A DNA stretch of 64,000 nt from Tenrec ecaudatus (GCF_050624435.1 NC_134536.1:7196758-7260757); one strand, 5' to 3'; counted from the stretch's first letter, positions 12,336 through 22,846 are shown. Numbers and translations are program-made. The notes: generated by a model from the letters alone, not told the origin.

Positions 12336-12888
12336 GAGTAGAAAACCGATCCGTTCTCTAAACTCCACCTACTTCACAAGACAAAGCTAAAATGAAACTC
12401 AATGAAACCGATCCAGAAACAAAGGGCATCACATGTGCTCCCCATGAGCCAGGCTGCTGCTCTCTCAGCTAATGGCTGTCTGGTTTCTCTTTTCTTTATT
12501 CATCATGGGAAACCTGCCCTTCTGAGAGCCACCTTTGTGGATGAAAGTTGGGGAAGAGTCACTCTTAAGCTAGACCACAATGAAATAGAAACAAGACCTG
12601 GATAGTGGAGCCATTGTTTGCCCTCTTAGGACCACAGGCACGGGCTTGGAAAGGCTCTTGGAGATCACTATATTGGTCTCCTTGGTTGCCGTAAGAAAGG
12701 GTTTGGATTTGGGGTGTGGGATTAGCCATATTCCCGCCAAAGGCTCTAGCGAAGATCTTCTGGAAGCCCGGGCATTCCATGGCTCCTAGATGTGTCTTCC
12801 CAGGTCCTCCTTCGCCCTCACAGGGACAGAGGGAAGACAAGAACATCATTCGTGTGGCATGTGCCCGCCGTCCTTCATGGGAGTAGGG

Positions 12889-13068
12889 GCTCTGTTGGCA
12901 GAGCTGATAATCAGGAGGTCAGCAATTCAAAACCACCAGCCGCTCCTCGGAAGAAAGACGGAGCTGTAAAGAGTTCCAGTCTCGGAAACGCACAGGGCAG
13001 TTCTACCCTGTCTTGCAGGGTCGCCGTGGAAAGGCCTTGACTTGAGGGCAGTGGGTTTGGTTTGGGTT
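12889..13068 (+). repeat. AfroSINE, sense
   Basis: Head (ggggctctgttggcagagct), B-box-like gtcagcaattcaaaacc, middle (gaagaaagacggagctgtaa), 'agtctcggaaacgcacagggcag' and tail ggcagtgggtttggtttggg. Confidence 0.9.
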
Positions 13069-13298
13069 TTCCTTCCGCGCGATCTCACGTTTCTTTAACT
13101 GAAAACCCCCAAAGGGCATGTGTTCAAACATTGACAGGTACAGGGGCTTAGGATGACGTCCTTATAGGAGACGCAATCAATCCACAAACAAGCGCTGTCA
13201 GTTTCTCCATCGAGATGTTGAGAGACTGCGGTGACTTGCTGTGTGTGGCCATCCTGGGCGGGGCCCAAACGGGAGGCATCAGGCTGGATTGCATAGGT

Positions 13299-13340
13299 GT
13301 GTATGTGTTTGTGTGTGTGTGTGTGCGCGTGTGTGTGTAC
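13299..13340. repeat. (TG)n microsatellite, imperfect
   Basis: Alternating gtgtatgtgtttgtgtgtgt with interrupting gcgcg units. Simple repeat with no coding value. Confidence 0.85.
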
Positions 13341-13559
13341 GAAGGTAATGGCTGTTCAAATTTTGATAAGCTTTCTTCCCCTTCTTCTGTTTACTGTACA
13401 CATTTTTGGAATTGTGCTTATTCTGCGTATATGATTTTTTGGGTCCTTTTCCAATTAACAACATAATAAAAACGCATCACTTTTACTGCAGACCTACATA
13501 TGATTGTGGCAGTGCATTGACGGGGAGCTGTCAGAAGTCCCGGCCAGATTCAGAAGTGG

Positions 13560-14430
13560 ATGTGGAACAAGGGATATCGTGTTTTTGTTTAAGGGTTATC
13601 ATTGTTGATGTTAGATGGATCTTGGCTCAAAGCAGAAAATCCCAGAAATATGTTTCCTTGTGTCTTATTGACTATGCCAAAGCATTCGACTATGTGGATC
13701 ATGACAAACTATGGATAGCCCAGAAAAGAGTGGGAATTCCATGGCTGGTTCGATGGTAGTAAGTTATCAGAACTTATAAATGTCTCTGAAGTTGTTATAC
13801 AACCCCCACTGCTGAATTTGACTGGCTTAAAAAATAATAAATAAAATAAAAGCAAAGAATAGGAATTGCAGAACATTTCATTGTGGTCACTTGGAACCTG
13901 TACATGGATCAAGAAGCAGTTGTAAAAACAGAACAAGGAAATAGCGCATGGCTTACAATCAGGAAAGGTGTGCATCGGAGTTGTACCTTCTCACCATCCT
14001 TATCCACTCTGTATGCTGAGCAAATCAGCAGAGAGGCTGGGTTCCGTGACAAGGACTGTGGCATCAGGACCGGAGGAAGGCTTCTTAACAAGCCGAGAGA
14101 AGCAGATGACACAGCCTGGCTTGCTGCAAGGGAGGCGGGTTTGAAGCACTTGCTGATGAAGACCAGTATGTAATCAGTATGGATTATGACTGAATCAAAG
14201 AAGACCAAAAGCCACCCAACTGGACCAATAGTAGTAACATCAGGATAATGGAGAAGAGGTTGAAGTTGTCAAGGATTTTGTCTTGCTTGAATCCACAATC
14301 AATTTTTATGGAAGCAGCAGTCAAGAGATCCAAAGGCACATTGCCTTAGATAAATCGGCTACACAAGATCACTTTAGAGTGCTGAAAAGCAAGAATGTAA
14401 CACTTGCCCAAGCAAAGCAGAAGCTAACAG
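13560..14430 (+). mobile_element. RTE (BovB-like) LINE with recognisable reverse-transcriptase region
   Basis: Sense copy of the RTE reverse transcriptase. One frame reads 'CLIDYAKAFDYVDHDKLWIA' at about 13660-13720, the canonical RTE motif around the first catalytic Asp. After a frameshift come 'LYMDQEAVVKTEQGNSAW' and 'STLYAEQISREAGF', and an 'EADDTAWLA' box at about 14100-14126 where active copies have YADDT. The connecting 'VVKDFVLLESTINFYGSSSQ' follows near 14265-14325. A divergent 60-90 bp stretch near 13780-13860 and several frameshifts make it inactive. Confidence 0.9.
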
Positions 14431-14839
14431 GCTGTGTAGCTGAGAGACTAAGGCCCAGAGAGAATGAGACTGAGACAGAGAAATGGAGAGGGAGAAAAGG
14501 CTGTCCTGACTGGAAGAGCTTTATCCTGAGCATTTCGGATCCTGAATTGTATCCTGTTTAACTTTCCTGACCAACCCCACATAGCCTTGGACATGGCCTG
14601 TGATTTCTGATGGACACAGACCCAGTGGAGAATGCTGTGGGGAAAGACCATCGGTGTAAGAGTTGGTAGAAAGAGGAGGAAAGCGGGTGGAGACATGTCT
14701 GACCTCTGTGTCATAGGAAGCAGCCAAGGGTCGACGCGGATGGCGATTCTTCTCCTCATTTGTGAAGTGTGGGGCTTTCATTGGCTGATATTCAGAAGCA
14801 GATCATCCGACCTTTCTTCCTGATCCTTCATCTGGAAGC

Positions 14840-14990
14840 CCCCCGGGGGTCTATGTCCGCATCACAGCAACACACGAGCCTCCACTGACAGCCGGTGGTG
14901 GTTGTACCTGAGGTGCATTGGACGGGACTCAAAACTGGGTCTTGGAGGGGATTTTACCCCCAACCGCCAAGGCCTCCTTTACTCAACGAT
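14840..14990 (-). mobile_element. RTE LINE 5'-region fragment, reversed
   Basis: Shares with 4815-5030 the 'gcatcacagcaacacacgag / ccactgacag / gggactcaaaactgggtctt' layout. Assigned to the RTE 5' end by family memory. Confidence 0.4.
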
Positions 14991-15120
14991 ACAGACTCAA
15001 TTGAACCTGTAGAGACCATTAGAATAAGAATTCCTAAGGAGTACGGTGGGGGGGCCGGGGAGTCTGCCTTGGACCATAGGGTCGCTATGAGTCAGAATGG
15101 ACTCGGTGACAGTGTTTCCT
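14990..15120. repeat. Decayed AfroSINE material
   Basis: Contains ggaccatagggtcgctatga, gtcagaatggactcggtgac and gtgtttcctttag, which is an AfroSINE sense 3' end. The upstream part is too decayed to orient. Confidence 0.55.
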
Positions 15121-15311
15121 TTAGTTTTCGGAAGGTTATCGCAGAGGATATGAGGGGGATAATGAGCTAATAATAACGTGTACAAGAATGAAGAAAATGT
15201 CGTGAAATTGATTGTAGTGACGATTGCACAACTCTTTATTTAAATGATTGAATCGGATACTGCATGACATACGTTAATAAAATGTCAAAAAAGAATACAC
15301 AGTCAGTGAGC

Positions 15312-15440
15312 ACTTCTTCAAAGAAAGATGGGGCTTTCTACTCCCGTAGGGTTTACAATCTTGCAAACTCACAGGGACAGTGATATCCTGCCTATGAGGG
15401 TGTCTATGAGTGAGCACTGAGTTTGGTTTGGTTTTGGTGA
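15312..15440 (+). repeat. AfroSINE, 5'-truncated, sense
   Basis: Runs from caaagaaagatggggctttc through ctactcccgtagggtttaca to gagcactgagtttggtttgg. The tRNA-derived head is missing. Confidence 0.8.
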
Positions 15441-15690
15441 CGATCGGGCTGCAGCCTTCGGTATGGACTGCAACTCAGTGCAAAGAAAAGAGAAATCCTC
15501 ACAGCTGGACCGATGGACAGCGAGAAAAGATTGACCTCATCAAGGACTTGATTTTGCTTGGATCCACAGCAGACAAACGATGTACTGCATTGGTCAGTCT
15601 GCTGCCCAAGACCTCCTCGAAGCGCTGAAGAGCAAGGAGGTCACTTTGAGGATTAAGATGCGCCTGACCTAAGTCACTTCTAACCCTCTG
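15441..15690 (+). mobile_element. RTE (BovB-like) LINE fragment
   Basis: Sense fragment: gacctcatcaaggacttgat, ttgcttggatccacagcaga, gctgaagagcaaggaggtca ctttgaggattaagatgcgcc, matching the 'DLIFLGSTADK...LKSKEVTLRIKMR' region of the ORF with frame damage. Confidence 0.7.
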
Positions 15691-16464
15691 AAAGCCTAGG
15701 GCCCCTAGATCCAAGCTGCGCTTAAACATCACCCCATCGTGCTGATCATGGCTTGTGCTGTACTCATGCAGGCTTCCCTGGAGGACACGGGGGGCCTCGG
15801 AATCTGCATAATTTTTCATCATGACGTCTTAATAATGAACTAGAAAATCATTTAAACCCCTGTGTTTTAGATAGGCGTTGACTTCCTTTTCTTATTTTTA
15901 CTTTGTATTAAATCGGCAAATCACAGGATTTGTCCCAACACTTCCCAGATGCTAGACTCCAGCACCTAGTGAAAAATTTGACTTCCTTTGGCCGGATTGT
16001 GTTCTTGAAGCTGAATCACAGCTAATCAAGCCACAATGATTAAATAGCCTGAATATTCAACATCCAATCAGGGCAACAGCCACCTTGTCAATCTGTGAAT
16101 CAGTCCGGTGTTTGCCGTTCCTGAAAGTCAAGAGCATTGACAGAGGAGCTCACCTGCCCGTTCCCAAGAGACAAGCAGACACTGAGTCAGGTGCTTCGCC
16201 ACCCAGAAACCCCAAGTCTGAGAGGGTCCCGCCGTCTCCTCGGAATTGTGGCTTTGCAGACCCTGCAGGTTCTGGATCTGGTGCCGGGTGCTGGGGTCGG
16301 GGGATGGGAAGCTCCAGAGAAATCAGGCCTTAGGTTATGTTCCATCTCCTTCCTGTTAGAGATATGCTGAGTGATAGAGGAACCAGTGTACCTTTCAGTC
16401 TGAGCACAGGTAGTGGTTCTAGTAGGACGCGCGCCGAGTCAGCTCGGGCCCCTGGCAGCCTGGG

Positions 16465-16715
16465 CTGCGACAGAAGGGAACGTTGCCCAGTCTTGCCCAA
16501 CTTCCTGTTGGTGGTTCATAGGTTTGAGTGCATGCACTGTTGTGACACCTGTGTTCATCCACCTCATCAAATGCTCCCTCTTTTTCACTGCAGCTTCCAA
16601 TTTGCCAAACATAATGTCCTTCTTTCGCCATGGGACTTTCCTGACGCTGTGTCCAAAATAAGTGGCTTGAAGTCCCGTGTCTCCTCTGAGCACCGTTTGT
16701 GATGATGAGATTCAT
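16465..16715 (-). mobile_element. RTE (BovB-like) LINE fragment, reversed
   Basis: Antisense: tgcccagtcttgcccaactt, ccaaacataatgtccttctt, gctgtgtccaaaataagtgg. Strongly diverged. Confidence 0.5.
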
Positions 16716-17108
16716 AGAAGGCTCTGTTGTTTGGTGACTTCAAAGTAACTGATCTTTGAAGACCCGATTTCCAAATAAAAGTCATGTTGACAGGTTCTGG
16801 CAGTTCAAACTTCAACATATCTCCTGGGGACACAATTCCACTCACAGTTTTCAGCACAGAAACTGAGCCATCCCAGGACGCTCTCCAGCTAGCCCAGGGC
16901 AGGATAGAGTGTGGGAAAGACCTAGCAGATGGCCTGAAGTTTAAGCTGAGTTCTGAAGAGGCGGTATGAGTGGAAGGAAGGGAGAAGGGCTGAGTGGAGA
17001 TAGCATTCATAAACTTGAACTCCAGTGTGGCCAATGAATACAAGAGGCAGCAGAGCAATGTAGGAAAGGAATGTGGCCTTTAGAACCAGCTACTTACCTT
17101 CCTTCGAG

Positions 17109-17320
17109 GGGTGCCCTGGTGGTGTAGTGAGTTATGCATTAGGCTGATAACCTAGGACCCCTAGATTCAAGGCCAGTAGTTCAAAACTACCAGCTGCTCT
17201 GCAGGAGAAAGGCTGCTGTCTACTCCCACAGAACTGCAATGTCAGAAAGTCATAGAAGCGATTCAACTCTGTCCTGCAGGGTTACCATGAGTTGGAATTA
17301 ACTGATGGCAGTGAGAGTTG
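17109..17320 (+). repeat. AfroSINE, full length, sense
   Basis: Starts ggtgccctggtggtgtagtg, has a B-box-like cagtagttcaaaactacca, the 'ggagaaaggctgctgtctactcccac' middle, and ends near aactgatggcagtgag. It forms an inverted pair with the next copy. Confidence 0.9.
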
Positions 17321-17349
17321 AGTTAGTGCCTTTGCAAGCAGGAGACATC

Positions 17350-17531
17350 GGTTCTTGTTGAGTCTAAAATTGACTCATGTTGACCCCATGGGTGAGAGTA
17401 GAACTTCCCCCAGGGTTTCCTTGTGGGACTAGATCCCCAGGTCTTTTGCCTGAGGATCTCTCGTTGAGTTCAAACATAGGCCTTTTGCTTAGCAGCTGAC
17501 TCCTTAACCATTGCACCATGAGGGCTCCTTG
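17350..17531 (-). repeat. AfroSINE, reverse orientation
   Basis: Starts ttgttgagtctaaaattgac, includes gaccccatgggtgagagtag, and ends cattgcaccatgagggctcc. The 29-bp spacing to the preceding sense copy makes a potential hairpin. Confidence 0.85.
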
Positions 17532-17652
17532 GAGGTTGTTGGGCACGTGATTAATTAACCCCCCTCCCAGGTTTCTAGTCCTTTATCTATAAAGTGAGCT
17601 AATAGTACAGATCTTATAGCATGTGCAATTGAAAGGATTCTTGTGTCTAGAA

Positions 17653-17745
17653 AAGGAGCCCTGGTCATGCTATGAATTTTCTTCGTTGACTGAAAGGTGG
17701 GTGGTTCAAGCCCACCAGTGTCTCCTGATAGTCTTGGCAACTCTC
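17653..17745 (+). repeat. AfroSINE head, sense, 3'-truncated
   Basis: Begins aaaaggagccctggtcatgc and ends near ccaccagtgtctcctgatag; the 3' half is missing. Confidence 0.7.
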
Positions 17746-17764
17746 CAAAAAACCCCAACAAATA

Positions 17765-17921
17765 AAATACTCACTGCCATCAAGTTGATGCTGACTCATA
17801 GCGACAGGGTGGGACAGGGTAGACCTTCCCCTGTGGGTTTCTGAGGTGGTCTTGAACTGCTAACCTTATGGCTAGCAGCCCAACTTAGGGCTTAGGATCC
17901 ACTACACCACCAGGGCTCCTT
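17765..17921 (-). repeat. AfroSINE, reverse orientation
   Basis: Starts atactcactgccatcaagtt gatgctgactcatagcgac, and ends actacaccaccagggctcct. Fourth SINE in an 815-bp cluster. Confidence 0.9.
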
Positions 17922-17949
17922 TGGTGACCCTATATGAATGGAAATGGAC

Positions 17950-18050
17950 CTGATGCAGTAGTTATTGGCGGCTTATTGTGTGCAGAGGAGCTTTAATGGA
18001 GTGTGTCTGACATTCAGCAAATGCTCTATAAATGTCTAATAAACAAAAGG
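17950..18050. repeat. Possible ancient MIR/L2 remnant
   Basis: The run cattcagcaaatgctctataaatgtctaataaac resembles the conserved 3' end of mammalian MIR/L2 elements ('caataaatgtttgttga'). Too short to be sure. Confidence 0.3.
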
Positions 18051-18167
18051 AATCGACCCTGTCAAAAGGGTATTTTTCTTTCTAATGCTTCTGAAATTTT
18101 TGAAAATCTGATTATAAAAGCACATGCTACTTTTGATTTCTAACAAATGCCTTGGTTTGTGTTTCAG

Positions 18168-18434
18168 ACACTGCCCAGCATCCTGGACGGGCTGCCCCTC
18201 TGGACATACTCTGCTTCGGTTGTCTATTTATTCTGCTACCAAAGCAGCCCCACACCATGGACCTCACTGGATTTCTGAAGTCGCAGTTCCTCTGCCACCT
18301 GGTCTTCTGCTACGTGTTTATCGCTTCGGGGCTAATTATCAACGCCATCCAACTGTGCACACTTCCCCTCTGGCCCATCAACAAGCAGCTCTTCAGGAAG
18401 ATCAACTGCAGGCTGTCCTACTGCATCTCCAGCC
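18168..18434 (+). CDS. AGPAT4: AGPAT4 coding exon 1 of 8 (with 5' UTR), CDS 18257-18434
   Basis: AGPAT4 is the delta isoform of 1-acyl-sn-glycerol-3-phosphate acyltransferase, a multi-pass membrane enzyme that makes phosphatidic acid from lysophosphatidic acid and acyl-CoA. The acceptor is gtgtttcag|acactg. The ATG at 18257 sits in a strong Kozak context (cacaccATGG) and gives MDLTGFLKSQFLCHLVFCYV, as in other mammals. The frame is open upstream of the ATG through the acceptor, so the start rests on homology. Residues about 12-32 form a hydrophobic membrane segment. The exon ends ...CISS plus one base (agcc|gtaagc), phase 1. Assembled with the other seven exons (22677-22846, 28739-28900, 29648-29801, 32941-33043, 36452-36527, 37218-37416, 39267-39355) the CDS is 1131 nt, 376 residues; human AGPAT4 is 378. 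Confidence 0.97.
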
Positions 18435-18694
18435 GTAAGCGCTTCCGCCGCGGGGCTCTGTTCTCTGCCCGTCAGTGCAGGGGCTCTGTCCGCTTTCTCC
18501 AGTGCGGGAGTTTGGGGGGTTGAGGTTGGTTTTCTATTTGGAATAACTCCATGTTGCCTTCACTTGTGAACATTCTTTTTCGAAGGAATCACCACCCACC
18601 ACTCAACAGGCCCCTGGGGTGTGTTATGGAAGGAAACGGCTCCTTCTCTCCCCATGTCTCCAGGTCCCCTTTCCAGAAGAGAGCTTTGTTCCTC

Positions 18695-18895
18695 TTGTTG
18701 TTAGGTGCCTTCAAGTCAGTTTCGTCTCATAGTGGCCCTGTGAACAAGAAAACCAAACACTGCCCGGTCCTGCACCAGCCTCTCAATGGATGGCCACCCT
18801 GGTTGCGCCCCTGGCAGCAGCCGCTGTGTGCTGCCATCTCCTTGAGGGCAGAGCCGAGAGTCCAAAAAAGGATCACGTTCTGTCCGAAACCCGTA
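18695..18895 (-). mobile_element. RTE (BovB-like) LINE fragment, reversed
   Basis: Antisense RTE 3' end: ttgttgttaggtgccttcaa gtcagtttcgtctcatagtggccc, ccaaacactgcccggtcctg. The left edge is the element's 3' terminus, which resembles the AfroSINE tail. Confidence 0.65.
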
Positions 18896-19420
18896 GATTC
18901 AGAATCCAAACGGGGGGGTGGGGGGGACATGTCTCCAAATGGATCCCCGCAGCTCTGATCGGTCCTTCTTCTTTAAAACTTCAAAATACTAACTTCTGAG
19001 AAAGACAGGCAGAGCATCCTTTCTTTCGCCCAGAGTGCTAGACCGTCTCCCTCTGCTCGGTAGTACAGAGTTTCCCAGAAACATGTCCCGAAGATGCTCA
19101 GGCCGCCAGCAAACTGTTAGCTGTCTTATAATCACCCCAAAGCAAACGTCCATCCATGTATCTGGCCCGTCAGGGCAGCCACAGTGCGGTCCATGCCTGC
19201 ACGATCCCGGCCATGTGCATGACTCTAACCCGGAACGTCGGTTCCTGCAGAGGGCTGGCATGAGGCAACGCTCGCAGGGCAGAGATGGCCCCGTGGTCCC
19301 CCGGGCGCCTGAGTCCCAGCTGTGTGTGGAGAGAGCTATTTTCATAATTGATGAGAAGCCAGCAGTTGACTGAGATTCACTTTCTAATTTTAAACATTGT
19401 CGCGTGCTCTCAAAAGCAAA

Positions 19421-19580
19421 CCGAACTCCCTGCCATCGAGTCGATACAGACTGACAGCGGCCCTGTAAGAAGAGGCTAGAGCTGCGCCTGGGAGCTTCTG
19501 ATGCTGTAACTCTGCCCAGGGAGTGGAAAGCCCTTTCCTGCTCCCCGAGAGTGGCTGGTGGCTTGGAACTGAGTCCCTTG
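19421..19580 (-). repeat. AfroSINE, decayed, reverse orientation
   Basis: cgaactccctgccatcgagt cgatacagac, then ggagtggaaagccctttcct and gtggctggtggcttggaact. The terminal 'accagggctcc' is missing. Confidence 0.65.
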
Positions 19581-19887
19581 CAGGCTCTAAATCGAACAAG
19601 CCCAAACTGAGCTCCCCTTCCTCGAAGCCGCGATGATGCTCTGCATGTCCTAGAGTCCGGACTGTCGGGCCCTTTTGCATCCTGAAATCATCTATTTCTG
19701 AGTGTCCTGCCCGCTGTCCAGATGCCAAATAGAGGGTTCTTGGGACGGGCTTTCATTTGGAGGAAGAGGTAGGGACCAGGACTGGGGTCTGAGCTGCTCA
19801 GCTCCTCTGCTTAGCGCTGGCAGGGGGCCTCGGGGTGCAATGCTTGCCTTCAACACTGCTAAGCTCCTGCAAGCTACCGCCTTGTAT

Positions 19888-20012
19888 GGGAGCCCTGGTG
19901 GTGTAGTGGATTTGGCGTTGGGCTGCTGATTGCAAGGTCAGCTGTTCGAATCCGCCAGCTACTCCCTGGGAGAAACATGCAGCTGTCTGTTCCTGTAAAG
20001 CGTTACAATTCT
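19888..20012 (+). repeat. AfroSINE 5' half, sense (split copy)
   Basis: Well preserved head gggagccctggtggtgtagt to gttcctgtaaagcgttacaa. The 3' half resumes at 20217 with cagtctcggaaacccactcg, so about 200 bp have been inserted. Confidence 0.9.
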
Positions 20013-20014
20013 GA

Positions 20015-20216
20015 ATAATACTGAACTGCACACTAGTGAGGAGCTTCATGGCCCCGTGTCTAGAACTCCTTCCCGTGTTTGATGGATTTCCCACAAGTCT
20101 GTTCTCTCAAACAAGACAGTTTCAGAGTCAGAGAAGCTGGACACTGTGTTTCTCAGTTCAAGAGTATGTCCCAGACAGGCTAATCAGCAATGAGATGAGC
20201 GAGAGAGAGATTCTGA
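20015..20216. repeat. About 200-bp insertion splitting an AfroSINE
   Basis: Lies between the two halves of one SINE. A 7-bp repeat, attctga, occurs at both edges (20008-20014 and 20210-20216) and may be a target-site duplication, though it is short. I do not recognise the inserted sequence. Confidence 0.5.
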
Positions 20217-20285
20217 CAGTCTCGGAAACCCACTCGGGCCTGTGAGGGTGCTGTGAGTTGACATCAGCTGGATGCCTGTGAGATT
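20217..20285 (+). repeat. AfroSINE 3' half, sense (split copy)
   Basis: cagtctcggaaacccactcg through gtgctgtgagttgacatcag ctggatgcctgtgag; pairs with 19888-20012. Confidence 0.8.
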
Positions 20286-20969
20286 GTTTGCTTGCTGAGA
20301 GGTCGGTGCACTGTTGTCTGTATGGGTAAAAGTAGCTTTTCTAGTTGTCTGGTGAGAGTGGTATCACAGACTGACTTTAATTTATCCTTTCTTCCCCCCA
20401 GCGATGCTTTTCATCTGCACAAAGACCACTTGCTTTCATTTTTCCTGTGTGTTTTCCTCGTGTCAATTCTTGTTGTTGTTAGTATTCCCTGATCTGGCTC
20501 TGACTCATCTTGACCTTGAATACCACAGAAAGAAACACTGCTCTCACATTAGAGCCAGCATGAGGACGGCACAAAAAGGCAGTGTTTTGTTCTGTTGTAC
20601 ATGGGGTTGGAACCGGCTCAATAAGGCCCAACTATAAGTCAGGATCAGAAACATTAAGGATACAGTCCTTTTGTCCCAAGCACCTCTTCTCACTACAGAG
20701 AGCACACACACAGCTCTCTCATCCGCTGCTCCTCAGCCTCGGTCATGTGGCCTCTTGGTCTCTGCCCTACTTGGACCAGTGTTATCAAGGCTCCTTGAGG
20801 GCACCCATGGTGCAAGTCACCTCCTGGCTGAAGGCACTCAACTTCCCTGGTCCCAGAGGCCTATGCTCTGCCTCCTGGTCTCCACCTGGCTCACCTGCCT
20901 CCTCTTCATGCCATGATCTTGAACCCGCTTCAGCTCCTGCCTCTTCTTTCTCGGTGGTTGTGGGATTCT

Positions 20970-21155
20970 TTTTTTTAATCATTTTATTAGGGGCTCATAG
21001 AACTCTTTTCACAATCCGTACATACATCATTTGTGTCCAGCACATTCGTACATATGTTGCCATCATCATTCTCAAAACACCTGCTTTCTACTTGAGCCCT
21101 TGGTATCAGCTCTTCATTTTTCCCCCTCCCTCCCTGCTCCCCCCTACCAGTTATG
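20970..21155 (-). mobile_element. L1 LINE 3' end, reversed
   Basis: Starts with a T run then aatcattttattaggggctc, atagaactcttttcacaatc, cgtacatacatcatttgtgt, and a CCTCCCTCCCTGCTCCCCCC tract. This is the antisense of an afrotherian L1 3' UTR. Confidence 0.75.
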
Positions 21156-21334
21156 GGGTTCTTTATTCCTAAGACGGCTCAGTCCACACACGGCAGAGTG
21201 GCAAAACTGACCAATGCTGAAGTACACGTGGTTCTGCACCTTATTTGCATGCCCCCACCCAGTCGTTTCCCCAGAGGGAGACGTCTGTTCCTTTCTGTCT
21301 TTGAAGAAGTTCAGTCAGAATGGTCCTTAGAGGC

Positions 21335-21600
21335 AAGGAGGGTGAGATTTCCTCTCATGGACTTTGGACATGTTGTCAGGAGAGATCAGTCCGCAGAGAA
21401 GGACATTGTGCTTGGTAAAGTAGAGGGGCAGTGAAAAAACAAGCCCATCGACAAGATGGATCGTCACAGTGGCTGCATTGATGGCCTCAAACATGAGAAC
21501 AATTGTGAGGACGGCACAGGAGGGGGCAGGGCAGCGCTTCATTCTGTGGTGCATTGACTTGCGACGGGTGCACCGAGTCAGCAGCACCGAACCACACAAC
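21335..21600 (+). mobile_element. RTE (BovB-like) LINE 3' end, sense
   Basis: Gives 'MDFGHVVRRDQSAEKDIVLG' and 'KVEGQ', the conserved C-terminus of RTE ORFs, at 21358-21432, followed by the 3' UTR (ggatcgtcacagtggctgca, caattgtgaggacggcacag). Confidence 0.85.
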
Positions 21601-22314
21601 CAGCCAGCCATTTACACTGGAACCAAATAATAGCATCTCACTGCACCCTCACCCACCCACCCTATGGGCTCTTTTTCTTTCATTCACACCCCCTGGGGAT
21701 CCTTAGTTGGTCAGTCAGTCAGGGTCCCCTGTCCACCTTAGAGCCGGGGGATTTTACCTCGATGAGTGGGTGGCCCCCTCCTTGTCCGAGGCCCTGAACA
21801 TCTGCTTCCATTTTCTGCCTTGGGCACATCTGACGGTCCTCCGCATGGCTGCAGGTGGGATGGGGCAGGGTGCACAGTGCCCAGGGCACCAGAGTAGTCT
21901 GCTTCAGACACTAACAGGGTGTGTCCCCTGAGGACAGAGACAGTTGAAGGGACTCGGGTGAAATGAACCTTCTAGAATCTCTGTTTCACTTGCACGCTTG
22001 TTTAGTTTCAACTTCGTCCATATTATTCGGCTCAATAGTAAAGGAAACTAGGGACTTGGGGAGGACACGTGTGGCCTGTGGGCACTACCGTGTAGGGGTC
22101 CTTCCCAGGGCCCCCAGCATCCACAGGGGGTGCAGCTGGAAGCCACGTGGCAGGGCATTCTTGGTCCGGAGTGGCTTCTTGGGAGGATTTGTTGGGAAGT
22201 GGGAGGCGGGGCCGGACTTTCAGTGGGGAGGACAGAGGTCTTTGTCTGCTATGATCGACTCTCTCATGGTCTGTCTCACACACATGTTTGCATGCTGAGG
22301 TTCCCATTCCCAGT

Positions 22315-22436
22315 TTGAAAGACGGGGCTTTCTACTCCAGTAAAGAGTTGCAGTCTCTGAAACTCACAGAGGCAGTTCTACCTGTCCCTAAGGGGACTAT
22401 GAGTCAGCATCGACTCTATGGCAGTGAGTTTTCTGT
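22315..22436 (+). repeat. AfroSINE, 5'-truncated, sense
   Basis: gaaagacggggctttctact, ccagtaaagagttgcagtct, gagtcagcatcgactctatg, gcagtgagtttt. Confidence 0.85.
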
Positions 22437-22676
22437 GGGCTTTTTGGGAAGGGTCTTCAAGGCCTGCAGGCCCTTTGTTTTCCGAGGGTCCTCTCGGAGA
22501 GGGTGGAACATTCCTTCATTTTCCTTCTGCTCCTAACCAATCCAGGGAGTGGATCCAGGTGGGCCCACAGGACCCCCACGGCACTGTCCCCAGCACCACA
22601 CTCAGGGAGCCACCACTGCCGGGAGGGGAGGGGGCTGCGAACTAACGGGCGTCTGTCTGGGTGCACTGTGTTACAG

Positions 22677-22846
22677 AGCTGGTGATGCTCCTGGAGTGGT
22701 GGTCGGGAACAGAGTGCACCCTCTACACGGATCCCCAAGACTACCCCAGGTACGGGAAGGAGAACGCCATCGTGGTCCTGAACCACAAGTTTGAGATCGA
22801 CTTTCTCTGTGGCTGGACCTTAGCGGAACGATTTGGGGTCTTATCG
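22677..22846 (+). CDS. AGPAT4: AGPAT4 coding exon 2 of 8, residues 60-116
   Basis: Acceptor gtgttacag|agctggtgat, donor ttatcg|gtaagt, phase 0 at the 3' end. Encodes QLVMLLEWWSGTEC and then the catalytic NHX4D acyltransferase motif (NHKFEID, His96 to Asp101), the general base and charge-relay pair of the family. This is the functional core together with EGTR in exon 4. It ends ERFGVLS, joined to SSKVLAKK of the next exon; the length matches human exactly. Confidence 0.97.

Larger units (their letters stand above)
1..18167 (+). other. AGPAT4: AGPAT4 first intron (3' part), repeat-rich
   Basis: No convincing protein-coding exon is visible here. The first AGPAT4 coding exon begins at 18168 with a splice acceptor inside the 5' UTR, and in other mammals AGPAT4 has a distant noncoding first exon, so this stretch is inferred to be intron. 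It holds RTE-type LINE fragments, an L1 3' end, AfroSINE copies and one SPIN-like hAT element, listed separately. Positions 1-500, 2490-2980, 3670-4810, 6130-7300, 8350-9300, 10740-11940, 12340-12880 and 15700-16460 hold nothing I can name. Confidence 0.75.
18435..22676 (+). other. AGPAT4: AGPAT4 intron between coding exons 1 and 2
   Basis: GTAAGC donor, TTACAG acceptor. Contains RTE, SINE and L1 fragments listed separately; 18900-19415, 20290-20960 and 21600-22300 hold nothing I recognise. Confidence 0.9.

Noticed and set aside
13560-14430. RTE segment as an active retrotransposon
   Set aside because: Frameshifts, stops and loss of flanking ORF parts rule out function.
16585-17058. 157-residue - strand open frame
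   Set aside because: Overlaps a decayed RTE fragment; no splice sites or homology.
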